Positions 1 through 8,957 of a stretch of 64,000 nt of DNA are shown piece after piece. A program made the position numbers and the translations under genes. Under the pieces are notes generated by a model. That model was given only the letters and a program-made list of their open reading frames with translations. It was not told the origin of the DNA and did not search any database. The stretch covers positions 1,389,501 through 1,453,500 of the forward strand of contig NZ_CP160849.1 of NCBI RefSeq assembly GCF_040790665.1, in the 5' to 3' direction. Every line of letters starts with the position of its first letter. Within the stretch, counting starts at the first letter, position 1. This stretch comes from Sulfitobacter pontiacus. GTDB lineage: Bacteria; Pseudomonadota; Alphaproteobacteria; Rhodobacterales; Rhodobacteraceae.

Positions 1-2
1 AT

Positions 3-773
3 GCGGATGTGCTGCTGTCCGTGACGCCGCCACCGCAGATGCCTGCGACAATGGAAGCGGGGACGATATCGGGCTACGCCGTGGGTGAGCCTTGGAACCA
101 GCAGGCGGTTTTCAAAGGGATCGGCGTGCCGGTGATCACCGACTACGACATGTGGAAAAACAACCCCGAGAAGGTCTTTGGCATTACCGCCGAATTTGCC
201 GAGGAAAACCCCAACACGACGCTTGCATTGACCAAGGCACTGATCCGCGCGGCAATGTGGCTTGATGACAACGACAACGCCAACCGCGAGGAAGCGGTGG
301 AGATGCTGTCGCGCTCTGAATATGTGGGCGCGGATGCGGATGTGATCGCCAACTCCATGACCGGCTTTTTCGAGTTCGAAAAAGGGGATGTGCGCCCCGC
401 CCCCGACTTCAACGTCTTCTTCCGCTACAATGCGACCTATCCGTTCTATTCAGACGCGATCTGGTATCTGACCCAGATGCGCCGCTGGGGCCAGATCGAT
501 GAGACAAAGCCGGATGAATGGTATTTCGAGACGGCTGCAGACGTGTATCGCCCAGACATCTACCTGCAGGCCGCAAGGCTGCTGGTGGACGAGGGTATGG
601 CCGACGAAGCGGCGTTTCCTTGGGATAGCGACGGCTTCAAAGCACCGACACCGGCTGCCGATATCATCGACGGGATCAGCTACGACGGACGCGCGCCGAA
701 CGCCTATATCGACAGCCTGCCCATCGGTCTGAAGTCCGGTCAAACGGTCGTCGACAGCAAGGTCGAAGGCTAA
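3..773 (+). CDS. nrtA: Nitrate ABC transporter substrate-binding protein, C-terminal part
   Basis: This is the C-terminal 256 residues of a periplasmic NrtA/CmpA-type binding protein; the start and any signal peptide lie before the window. The reading frame is open from base 3 to the TAA at 771-773. The G-E-P-W-N segment near the start and the acidic, tryptophan-rich C-terminal half resemble the nitrate/bicarbonate binding family. The identification rests mainly on the next genes: an NrtB-like permease, a double ATPase, nitrite reductase and nitrate reductase in the same orientation. It would deliver nitrate (or nitrite) to the permease. Cyanate or bicarbonate binding is possible for this family but unlikely in this operon. 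Confidence 0.85.
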   Translation, partial: ADVLLSVTPPPQMPATMEAGTISGYAVGEPWNQQAVFKGIGVPVITDYDMWKNNPEKVFGITAEFAEENPNTTLALTKALIRAAMWLDDNDNANREEAVEMLSRSEYVGADADVIANSMTGFFEFEKGDVRPAPDFNVFFRYNATYPFYSDAIWYLTQMRRWGQIDETKPDEWYFETAADVYRPDIYLQAARLLVDEGMADEAAFPWDSDGFKAPTPAADIIDGISYDGRAPNAYIDSLPIGLKSGQTVVDSKVEG

Positions 774-785
774 ACCCCGCCCCCG

Positions 786-807
786 CGCTTTGCCACACCG
801 CAAAGCG
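786..807 (+). repeat. Hairpin between nrtA and nrtB
   Basis: A perfect 8-bp inverted repeat (CGCTTTGC, 786-793, and GCAAAGCG, 800-807) with a 6-base loop sits 12 bases after the nrtA stop. No T run follows. By inference it is a processing or stabilising stem that lets the binding protein be made in excess over the membrane components, as is common after ABC binding-protein genes. Confidence 0.5.
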
Positions 808-856
808 GAAGGGGGAGGGAGCCACTTTCATCAAAAGCAGCAATTGGACAGCCGAT

Positions 857-1930
857 ATGACCGCGATTGACACAAACACACTCGATATCGAAGCCCGCCG
901 CGCGCGGCGCTTTGCCCGGATCAACAAGGCCGACGCATGGTTCAGCGTCTTTGGCCTGTCTTGGATGACACCGATCCTGAAGGCCGCCGCGGGGGATAAT
1001 CCGCGCGCGCAGGCGGGCGAGATCTGGCGGCTTCTGGGCGTGCCGCTCTTGGCGATTGCGATCTTCCTGACCCTCTGGGCAAGCTTGGCCCCCAAGGTTC
1101 AAACCTCGCTCGGGGCTGTGCCCGGCCCTGCCCAAGTCTGGGAGCAGGTGGGCGAGTTGCATCAGGATGCCATCCGCGAGGGCGAACGCGAAGCCGCCTT
1201 CTATGAGCGGCAAGAGGCACGCAACGCCAAGCATATCGCAAGTGGCAACGCAGATCGAGTGCGTGATCGCGCCTATACAGGCAAGCCAACCTACTACGAC
1301 CAGATCTGGACCTCGATCAAAACCGTGCTTTTCGGTTTTCTCATTGCGTCGATCGTTGCGATCCCACTGGGCATCGCTGCGGGCCTGTCTGTAACAGCGA
1401 ATGCGGCGCTGAATCCGCTGATACAGATCTTCAAACCGGTCTCGCCACTGGCATGGCTGCCCATCGTGACCATGATCGTATCAGCCGTCTATAGCACCAA
1501 TGACGGTATGTTCTCCAAGTCATTCCTCATTTCGGCGATCACTGTTACGCTCTGCTCGCTCTGGCCCACGCTGATCAACACATCCCTTGGCGTCGCCAGC
1601 ATCGACAAGGATCTTGTCAGCGTCAGTCGCGTGCTGAAAATGAATACCTATACCAAGATCACCAAACTGGTGCTGCCCTCGGCGCTGCCATTGATCTTTA
1701 CCGGGCTGCGGCTGTCGCTTGGTGTGGGCTGGATGGTTTTGATCGCGGCGGAAATGCTGGCGCAGAACCCCGGGCTTGGAAAGTTCGTCTGGGATGAATT
1801 CCAGAACGGTAGCTCGCAAAGTCTGGCGCGGATCATGGTCGCGGTGCTGACCATCGGCATCATCGGCTTCCTTCTGGACCGTGTGATGTATGCGCTCCAG
1901 TCCATGTTCACCTTCTCAAATAACCGGTGA
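857..1930 (+). CDS. nrtB: Nitrate ABC transporter permease
   Basis: This 357-residue inner-membrane permease has the binding-protein-dependent transport fold. A first hydrophobic helix lies near residues 55-75, followed by a charged stretch (about 90-145) and then a cluster of helices. The cytoplasmic coupling (EAA-type) region is seen near residues 255-285, around the run S-R-V-L-K-M-N-T-Y followed by L-P-S-A-L-P. The ATG at 857 follows nrtA after 83 bases that include a hairpin. The stop overlaps the next gene region, so permease and ATPase are probably translationally coupled. The role is movement of nitrate/nitrite across the inner membrane. The family also contains taurine and sulfonate permeases; the operon decides for nitrate. 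Confidence 0.9.
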   Translation: MTAIDTNTLDIEARRARRFARINKADAWFSVFGLSWMTPILKAAAGDNPRAQAGEIWRLLGVPLLAIAIFLTLWASLAPKVQTSLGAVPGPAQVWEQVGELHQDAIREGEREAAFYERQEARNAKHIASGNADRVRDRAYTGKPTYYDQIWTSIKTVLFGFLIASIVAIPLGIAAGLSVTANAALNPLIQIFKPVSPLAWLPIVTMIVSAVYSTNDGMFSKSFLISAITVTLCSLWPTLINTSLGVASIDKDLVSVSRVLKMNTYTKITKLVLPSALPLIFTGLRLSLGVGWMVLIAAEMLAQNPGLGKFVWDEFQNGSSQSLARIMVAVLTIGIIGFLLDRVMYALQSMFTFSNNR

Positions 1931-1935
1931 TCGAT

Positions 1936-3621
1936 ATGGGTATCTTGAACTTCAACAATGTCACCAAAACCTATGGCATCCAACCCGTTCTCAAGGACAT
2001 CTCCCTTGACGTTGCCGAAGGTGAATTCGTCGTCATCCTCGGGTTCTCGGGCACCGGCAAGACCACGTTGATCAATCTGATGGCGGGGCTGGAACAGCCG
2101 ACCTCGGGCAGCGTGACCTACAAGGGAAAGCCCATCACCGAACCGGGCCGCGAACGCGGTGTGATCTTTCAGAACTATTCGCTGATGCCGTGGCTGACCG
2201 TGCAGGGCAATGTCAGGCTTGCTGTCGATACGATGTTCCCTGATCTCTCCAAACTCGAACGGGCGGCCAAGGTCGATCACTATGTCAACATGGTGGGCCT
2301 GTCCCATGCGGCCACGCGCCGCCCTGCTGAATTGTCCGGTGGGATGCGCCAGCGGGTCAATGTGGCACGCGCTCTGGCGATGGACCCCGAAATGCTGCTG
2401 CTGGATGAGCCGCTGTCGGCGCTCGACGCCCTGACCCGCGCCAATCTGGCGGATGAGATCGAGGCGATCTGGGACGAAGACAAGAAAACCTGCGTCCTGA
2501 TCACCAATGATGTGGATGAAGCGATCATTCTGGCGGATCGGATCATCGCCCTTAATCCGGACGGCACGCTTGGGGACGCATTCAAAGTCGACATTCCGCG
2601 ACCCCGCGACCGGATTGCGATGAACAATGACGCGGCATTCAAGGCGCTGCGTGGGCAGGTCACGACCTATCTGATGGACATCGGCATCGCCGCGAAAGTC
2701 GAAGAAACGCGTATGCTGCCCAATGTCACGCCGATCCACTCAGTGCCCGCGGCAGTCTCCAAGGCGCAGGAAGGTGCCATCCAGGAAAAATTCCTGAATT
2801 TCTCGCAGCTCGACAAGGTGTATCCGACGCCGAAAGGGCCGCTGACCGTGGTCGAGAACTTTGATCTTAAGATCAACAGGGGCGAATTTATCTCGCTGAT
2901 CGGGCATTCGGGCTGCGGTAAATCCACTGTGCTGACGATGGCTGCGGGGCTGAACCCGATCTCGAAAGGGGCGATCCGTCTGGACGGGTGGAACGTCCAA
3001 GGTGCAGACCCCGAACGCGCCGTCGTGTTCCAGTCGCCCAATCTGTTCCCGTGGCTCTCGGCCAAGGAAAACGTCGCGATCGGGGTGGATAAGGTCTACC
3101 CCCGCGCGTCGCAGGCCGAGCGTCAGGATGTGGTGGAATACTACCTTGAACGTGTCGGATTGGCCGACAGCATGGACAAGAATGCCGCCAGCCTGTCGAA
3201 CGGGATGAAACAGCGCGTCGGCATTGCCCGTGCCTTTGCCCTATCGCCCAAACTGCTGCTTCTGGATGAACCTTTCGGCATGCTCGACAGTCTGACCCGC
3301 TGGGAATTGCAGGAAGTGCTGATGGAAGTCTGGTCGCGCACCAAAGTGACGGCGATCTGCGTGACCCATGATGTGGATGAGGCGATTTTGTTGGCCGACC
3401 GCGTGGTGATGATGACCAACGGACCCCAAGCCACCATCGGCAAGATTACCGACGTGAACCTGCCGCGTCCCCGCACCCGCAAGGCGCTGCTCGAACACCC
3501 TGACTATTACAGCTACCGGCAAGAAGTGCTCGATTTCCTTGAGGAATACGAACACGGCAATGCGCCGAAATCACCTGCCTCCGGCGGGACACCGAAACCC
3601 AAAGCAATCGCGGCGGAGTGA
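1936..3621 (+). CDS. nrtCD: Nitrate ABC transporter ATPase, two ATP-binding domains in one chain
   Basis: A 561-residue protein with two complete nucleotide-binding domains in tandem. Domain 1 has Walker A G-F-S-G-T-G-K-T-T (residues 36-44), signature L-S-G-G-M-R-Q-R and a Walker B ending L-L-L-D-E-P. Domain 2 (from about residue 285) has Walker A G-H-S-G-C-G-K-S-T, an altered signature L-S-N-G-M-K-Q-R and the same Walker B. In the classic cyanobacterial system NrtC is an ATPase joined to a binding domain and NrtD is a separate ATPase; here the two ATPases are one polypeptide. A GTG at 1927 overlaps the nrtB stop (GTGA) and is an alternative start; I chose the in-frame ATG at 1936. It energises nitrate import. 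Confidence 0.88.
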   Translation: MGILNFNNVTKTYGIQPVLKDISLDVAEGEFVVILGFSGTGKTTLINLMAGLEQPTSGSVTYKGKPITEPGRERGVIFQNYSLMPWLTVQGNVRLAVDTMFPDLSKLERAAKVDHYVNMVGLSHAATRRPAELSGGMRQRVNVARALAMDPEMLLLDEPLSALDALTRANLADEIEAIWDEDKKTCVLITNDVDEAIILADRIIALNPDGTLGDAFKVDIPRPRDRIAMNNDAAFKALRGQVTTYLMDIGIAAKVEETRMLPNVTPIHSVPAAVSKAQEGAIQEKFLNFSQLDKVYPTPKGPLTVVENFDLKINRGEFISLIGHSGCGKSTVLTMAAGLNPISKGAIRLDGWNVQGADPERAVVFQSPNLFPWLSAKENVAIGVDKVYPRASQAERQDVVEYYLERVGLADSMDKNAASLSNGMKQRVGIARAFALSPKLLLLDEPFGMLDSLTRWELQEVLMEVWSRTKVTAICVTHDVDEAILLADRVVMMTNGPQATIGKITDVNLPRPRTRKALLEHPDYYSYRQEVLDFLEEYEHGNAPKSPASGGTPKPKAIAAE

Positions 3622-3625
3622 GACC

Positions 3626-6052
3626 ATGAAACAGAAACTTGTCGTTATCGGTGCCGGTATGGCCTCCGGTCGGGTGCTGGAGCACCTTCTGGAACAGGAC
3701 CGCGAAGCCTATGACATCACCCTTTTCAACGCAGAGGCACGGGGCAACTACAACCGCATCATGCTGTCCCCGGTCCTATCGGGAGAGAAGACCTATGCCG
3801 ACATCGTGACCCATGATGATGGATGGTACGCCGAAAATGACATCACCTGCCGTTTTGGCGAAAAGGTGCTGAATATCGACCGTGCGGCTAAGACGGTAAC
3901 GGGCGAGAACGGCACGGTGTCCTATGACAAGCTGGTTCTGGGCACCGGATCGAACCCCTTTATGATCCCATTGCCGGGTCACGATCTGGACGGCGTCATC
4001 GCCTACCGCGATCTGGAAGACACCGAACGGATGATGGGGCTGGGCGAAGGCAGTAAATGCGTCGTGATCGGCGGCGGGCTGCTGGGGTTGGAGGCGGCGG
4101 CAGGCATGGCGGCCCGCGGCGTCGACGTGACCGTTGTGCACATCATGGGGCATTTGATGGAGCGGCAATTGGACGAGGCCGCAGGATATCTGCTGCGCCG
4201 CGCCCTGACGGATAAGGGCATCACCGTCAAATGCGCCGCAAACTCCAAGGAGATCCTGGGCGAGAACGGAAAGGTCCGTGCCCTGCTGCTGGATGACGGG
4301 ACGGAACTGCCCTGCGATTTGCTGGTCATGGCCGTGGGCATCCGCCCCAACGTGGCACTCGGGCAGGGCGCAGGCTTGGCCGTTGGAAAGGGCATCCATG
4401 TGGATGACCAGATGGTGACCTCCGACGTCGATGTGCTGGCGGTCGGGGAATGCGTGGAACATAACGGCGCGCTTTTCGGTCTGGTGGCACCGCTGTACGA
4501 TCAGGCAAAGGTCGCGGCGCAGACCCTGCTGGGGCAGTCATCGACCTTTGTCCCGAAAGAGCTGTCGACCAAGCTCAAGGTGACGGGCTGCGATCTGTTC
4601 AGTGCGGGCGATTTTGCCGATGGCGAGGGGCGCGAGGATATCGTCTTTCGCGATCCGGCGCGGGGTGTCTATCGCCGTCTGGTGATCAAGAACAACGTGG
4701 TTATCGGGGCGGTGATGTATGGCGACACCGCCGACAGCAACTGGTTCTTTGGCCTGATACGCGACAAGACCGACATCGCGGACATGCGCGATACGCTGAT
4801 TTTCGGCCCGGCCTACCAAGGGGGGACCCCCCTGGACCCTTTAGCAGCTGTTGCAGCCTTACCGCGTGACGCGGAGATCTGTGGCTGCAACGGTATCTGC
4901 AAAGGACAAATTGAAGACGCCATCGCGGCGGGCGCCTCTGATCTGGGCGCGATCAAAGCGACGACCAAGGCCAGCGCATCCTGCGGGACGTGCACCGGGC
5001 TGGTCGAACAGGTATTGGCGGTCACGCTGGGGGATGATTTCGTCTTGCCTGCTGCGGCGTCGATCTGCGGCTGCACCGACATGACCCACGAAGACGTGCG
5101 GCGGATGATCAAGTCGCAGCGACTGACCTCGATGCCGGCGGTCTGGCAGGAATGCGGGTGGAAGACGCCCGACGGCTGCCATGTCTGCCGCCCCGCGTTG
5201 AACTTCTATCTGCTTGCCGATTGGCCGCTGGAATATCGCGACGATCCGCAATCGCGTTTCATCAACGAACGCAAACACGCCAACATCCAGAAGGACGGCA
5301 CCTACAGCGTCGTGCCCCGCATGTGGGGGGGGATCACCACGCCCGACGAACTGCGTGCCATTGCCGATGCGGCGGATAAATACAGGGTGCCAACGGTCAA
5401 GGTCACCGGCGGGCAGCGGATCGACCTATTGGGCGTAAAAAGCGAGGATCTCCCCGACATCTGGGCCGATCTGAACGCGGCCGGCATGGTGTCGGGACAT
5501 GCCTATTCCAAAGGGCTGCGCACGGTCAAAACCTGTGTCGGCACGGATCATTGCCGCTTTGGCACCCAGGACAGCACCGGACTGGGTATCCAGCTTGAGA
5601 AAGAGCTCTGGGGGGCCTGGACGCCGCATAAACTGAAGCTCGGGGTGTCGGGCTGCCCGCGCAATTGCGCCGAAGCGACCTGCAAGGACATCGGCGTCAT
5701 CTGTGTCGACAGCGGATACCAGATCAGCATCGGCGGGGCGGCCGGTATGGACGTCAGGGAAACCGAATTGCTGATCCAGGTGCCGACCGAGCAAGAGGCG
5801 ATCAATGTGATCAAGGCGGTGACCCAGCTGTATCGCGAGAATGCCAAATACCTTGATCGCATCTACAAATGGATGGCCAAGGTCGGTCTGGACTGGATCA
5901 AGGAACGGGTTGCTGCCGAAGGCGACGCTTTGGTTGATCGCTTCGAGCTGAGCCAGACGATTTACCGCAAAGACCCGTGGGCCGAACACGTGACCCAGCA
6001 GGCCGAGCGTTACAAACCCCTTGCAACCCTGTCACTGGAGGCTGCGGAATGA
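3626..6052 (+). CDS. nirB: Assimilatory nitrite reductase [NAD(P)H], large subunit
   Basis: An 808-residue cytoplasmic flavoprotein that reduces nitrite to ammonium. Domain order: FAD-binding fold (G-A-G-M-A-S-G near residue 8), NAD(P)H-binding fold (G-G-G-L-L-G-L-E), two BFD-like [2Fe-2S] regions (C-G-C-N-G-I-C with C-G-T-C, then C-G-C-T and C-H-V-C), then the sulfite/nitrite reductase domains. The siroheme/4Fe-4S ligands are visible as C-V-G-T-D-H-C and C-P-R-N-C. The ATG at 3626 lies 4 bases after the transporter stop and is preceded by GGCGGAG. The open frame extends upstream inside the transporter gene, but the flavin motif fixes this start. The stop overlaps nirD by ATGA. It needs siroheme from cysG at the end of the operon. 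Confidence 0.96.
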   Translation: MKQKLVVIGAGMASGRVLEHLLEQDREAYDITLFNAEARGNYNRIMLSPVLSGEKTYADIVTHDDGWYAENDITCRFGEKVLNIDRAAKTVTGENGTVSYDKLVLGTGSNPFMIPLPGHDLDGVIAYRDLEDTERMMGLGEGSKCVVIGGGLLGLEAAAGMAARGVDVTVVHIMGHLMERQLDEAAGYLLRRALTDKGITVKCAANSKEILGENGKVRALLLDDGTELPCDLLVMAVGIRPNVALGQGAGLAVGKGIHVDDQMVTSDVDVLAVGECVEHNGALFGLVAPLYDQAKVAAQTLLGQSSTFVPKELSTKLKVTGCDLFSAGDFADGEGREDIVFRDPARGVYRRLVIKNNVVIGAVMYGDTADSNWFFGLIRDKTDIADMRDTLIFGPAYQGGTPLDPLAAVAALPRDAEICGCNGICKGQIEDAIAAGASDLGAIKATTKASASCGTCTGLVEQVLAVTLGDDFVLPAAASICGCTDMTHEDVRRMIKSQRLTSMPAVWQECGWKTPDGCHVCRPALNFYLLADWPLEYRDDPQSRFINERKHANIQKDGTYSVVPRMWGGITTPDELRAIADAADKYRVPTVKVTGGQRIDLLGVKSEDLPDIWADLNAAGMVSGHAYSKGLRTVKTCVGTDHCRFGTQDSTGLGIQLEKELWGAWTPHKLKLGVSGCPRNCAEATCKDIGVICVDSGYQISIGGAAGMDVRETELLIQVPTEQEAINVIKAVTQLYRENAKYLDRIYKWMAKVGLDWIKERVAAEGDALVDRFELSQTIYRKDPWAEHVTQQAERYKPLATLSLEAAE

Positions 6053-6384
6053 CCAGCTGGATCGATATCGCAGCACTTGATGATGTGCCACAGCGCGGTG
6101 CGCGTATGATCAAGACCACGCTTGGCTGTGTCGCGGTGTTCCGCACCGCCGAGGATGAGGTCTTTGCGCTTGATAATGCCTGTCCGCACAAGGCGGGGCC
6201 GCTGGCCGAAGGCATCGTGCATGGCAAATCCGTAACCTGCCCGCTGCACAACTGGGTATTCTCTCTCGAGACCGGAGAGGCGCAGGGCGCGGACGCGGGC
6301 CGCGTCGCGACCTATCCGGCGCGGGTGGAAAGCGGGCGCATCCTGCTGGACCGGACGTTCCTGCACGCGCGGAGCGCCGCATGA
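6049..6384 (+). CDS. nirD: Nitrite reductase small subunit, Rieske type
   Basis: A 111-residue subunit of the NADH nitrite reductase. It keeps both halves of a Rieske [2Fe-2S] site, C45-P-H47 and C64-P-L-H67, so it is of the cluster-bearing type rather than the form without ligands found in some enterobacteria. It overlaps nirB by four bases at the start and nasA by four bases at the end, which suggests tight translational coupling and stoichiometric production. It is expected to pair with NirB in the cytoplasm. Confidence 0.93.
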   Translation: MTSWIDIAALDDVPQRGARMIKTTLGCVAVFRTAEDEVFALDNACPHKAGPLAEGIVHGKSVTCPLHNWVFSLETGEAQGADAGRVATYPARVESGRILLDRTFLHARSAA

Positions 6385-8957
6385 CCCTCACGCGCACCAC
6401 TTGCCCTTATTGCGGTGTAGGTTGCGGGATGCTGGCGGCCGCCGATGGTACAATCAAGGGGGATCCGGATCATCCGGCCAACTTCGGGCGGCTCTGCTCC
6501 AAAGGTGCTGCCTTGGGGGAAACCATTGATCTGAACGGGCGGCTTTTGCATCCGCAGATCAACGGGGTACGGGCAGAATGGGATACGGCGCTGGATATGG
6601 TGGCGCAGAGGTTCAGCGATGCCATCGCGCAGCATGGGCCGGAAAGCGTCGCCTTTTACGCCTCGGGCCAGATGCTGATCGAAGACTATTATGTCGCCAA
6701 CAAGCTGATGAAGGGGTTCATCGGGGCGGCCAATATCGACACGAATTCACGTCTGTGCATGGCGTCCTCTGTCGCGGGTCACAAGCGTGCCTTCGGCACC
6801 GATACCGTTCCCGGCACCTATGAAGATCTGGAGCAAGCCGATCTGGTTGTGCTTGTCGGGTCCAATCTGGCGTGGTGCCATCCGGTCCTGCACCAGCGTA
6901 TTGCCGCCGCAAAACAGGCCCGCCCCCATATGCGGATCGTCAATGTCGATCCGCGCCGGACGGCGACCACCGATCTGGCGGATGTGCATCTGAGGATAGC
7001 CCCGGACGGGGATGTTGCCTTGTTCAATGGGTTGCTGGCGTATCTGGCAGAGACTGGAAAACTCGACACGGCCTATACGGAAAACCATGTGAACGGGCTG
7101 GATGCGGCGCTGGCGGCGGCACAGGCCAGTGATCCGGCGGACAGCGGGTTGAACGCTCGGGAATTGGCTGATTTCTATGCGCTTTGGGCAAACACGCCCA
7201 AAGTCGTCACCGCGTACTCCCAAGGCGTCAACCAATCGGTCTGTGGCACGGATAAGGTAAACGCGATCCTGAATTGCCATCTTGCCACAGGGCGCATCGG
7301 CAATCCGGGGATGGGCCCTTTCTCATTGACCGGCCAGCCCAATGCCATGGGGGGACGCGAAGTTGGCGGTCTGGCCAATATGCTGGCAAACCACCTAGAG
7401 ATCGGGAATGAAGCGCACCGCAGCGCGGTGCAGAGTTTCTGGCAAAGCCCGACGATCTGCACAAAACCGGGACTGAAGGCTGTCGATCTGTTCGAGGCCT
7501 GTGCCGACGGGCAGATCAAGGCACTGTGGGTGATCTCGACCAACCCCGCGGTGTCGTTGCCCGATGCCGATGGCGTGGCGGCAGCAATTGCAAATGTGCC
7601 CTTTGTTGTTACGTCTGACATCATGGAGAAGACGGATACCAACGCTTTGGCTGACGTCCTGCTGCCCGCCACCGGTTGGGGTGAAAAAGACGGCACCGTG
7701 ACCAATTCCGAACGGCGCATTTCGCGCCAACGCGCCTTTCTGCCCGCCCCCGCTGAGGCGCGGCCCGACTGGAAGATCATCAGCGACGTAGCCACGCGTA
7801 TGGGGTTTTCGGGTGCCTTTTCCTATGGCTCATCCGCGGATGTCTTTGCCGAATATGTCGCGCTTGATCAGGCTGCTTCGGCTTTCCCGCGCGATCTTGA
7901 TCTGAGCATTTTTGCCGATGCGGATTACGCGAAAATGGTGCCGACCCAATGGCCGCGCAATGGGGCGCGTTTCTTTGCGGACGGGCAATATTATCACCCT
8001 GACGGCAAGGCGCAGATGGTTGCCGTGACATCGCCTGTGTCGCTGAATTCACGCTTTACGCTCAATACCGGACGGAATCGCGACCAGTGGCACACGATGA
8101 CGCGTACGGGCAAATCGGCGCGGCTTGGGGCACATCTGGCCGAACCTTATGTAGAGATGAACCCAGTTGATGCCGCCGCGTTGGGGGCGCTCCCCGGGGC
8201 GTTGATCGCGCTGCAAAACAGCCGTGGTCGTGTTTTGATGCGGGCGTTGATCACCCCGCGCGTGGCGCAAGGCGCGTTGTTCGCGCCAATGCACTGGACA
8301 CGTCAGCGCAGCACCGCGGGCACGGTCAATAGCGTCATGACACCGCTGACCGATCCGATTTCAGGTCAACCCGCCTTGAAGGCCAGCGCTGTCACTGCCG
8401 AGGTTTTCAAGGCGAAATGGTACGGCTTTCTGGCAAGCATCGCGGAACCCGCCCCGCGCACCACCTATGCCGCCGTGGCCCGCACCAATACCGGCTGGCA
8501 GGCAGAGCTGGCGGGCAGCAAAAACCCCGAGGATTGGGAGGCAGAGGCCCGCCTTCTGACGGGGCAGGCGGAGGGTGATCTTTCGCTCCAGTCCGACGCG
8601 GCGACCGGTGGCGTGCGGATTGCGATAACCCAAGGTGGGCGGATCACCGGGCTGCTTTTCGTATCCCCCAATCCGGTGGTCGTCTCGCGCAGTGCGATTA
8701 TCGCGCTGATCGGGACGGACACATCGGCGTTAGCGGCGCTCGCCGGGCGCAATGCCGCTGACCGGCCGGACCCGGGTGCTACGGTCTGTGCCTGTTTTGA
8801 TGTGGGGCGCAACACCTTGCTGGCCGCGATCGCCGGCGGGGCCTCTACCGTCGCGGCTTTGGGTGACGCCACCTGCGCGGGGACAAACTGCGGGTCGTGC
8901 AAACCCGAACTCGCCGCCTTGCTGGATCAGACCTTGCAACGGATGGCCGCAGAATGA
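6381..8957 (+). CDS. nasA: Assimilatory nitrate reductase, molybdopterin catalytic subunit
   Basis: An 858-residue molybdenum enzyme that reduces nitrate to nitrite in the cytoplasm. The N-terminus carries a 4Fe-4S motif (C8, C11, C15, C39), followed by the bis-MGD oxidoreductase core and the molydopterin dinucleotide-binding domain. The last 56 residues form a BFD-like [2Fe-2S] domain with cysteines at 803, 805, 837 and 840. No separate NasB-type flavoprotein reductase lies in the operon, so the electron donor is unclear; the C-terminal cluster may accept electrons from a ferredoxin, from NirB or from an unlinked reductase. The start overlaps the nirD stop and the end overlaps the next gene, both as ATGA. 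Confidence 0.94.
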   Translation: MTLTRTTCPYCGVGCGMLAAADGTIKGDPDHPANFGRLCSKGAALGETIDLNGRLLHPQINGVRAEWDTALDMVAQRFSDAIAQHGPESVAFYASGQMLIEDYYVANKLMKGFIGAANIDTNSRLCMASSVAGHKRAFGTDTVPGTYEDLEQADLVVLVGSNLAWCHPVLHQRIAAAKQARPHMRIVNVDPRRTATTDLADVHLRIAPDGDVALFNGLLAYLAETGKLDTAYTENHVNGLDAALAAAQASDPADSGLNARELADFYALWANTPKVVTAYSQGVNQSVCGTDKVNAILNCHLATGRIGNPGMGPFSLTGQPNAMGGREVGGLANMLANHLEIGNEAHRSAVQSFWQSPTICTKPGLKAVDLFEACADGQIKALWVISTNPAVSLPDADGVAAAIANVPFVVTSDIMEKTDTNALADVLLPATGWGEKDGTVTNSERRISRQRAFLPAPAEARPDWKIISDVATRMGFSGAFSYGSSADVFAEYVALDQAASAFPRDLDLSIFADADYAKMVPTQWPRNGARFFADGQYYHPDGKAQMVAVTSPVSLNSRFTLNTGRNRDQWHTMTRTGKSARLGAHLAEPYVEMNPVDAAALGALPGALIALQNSRGRVLMRALITPRVAQGALFAPMHWTRQRSTAGTVNSVMTPLTDPISGQPALKASAVTAEVFKAKWYGFLASIAEPAPRTTYAAVARTNTGWQAELAGSKNPEDWEAEARLLTGQAEGDLSLQSDAATGGVRIAITQGGRITGLLFVSPNPVVVSRSAIIALIGTDTSALAALAGRNAADRPDPGATVCACFDVGRNTLLAAIAGGASTVAALGDATCAGTNCGSCKPELAALLDQTLQRMAAE

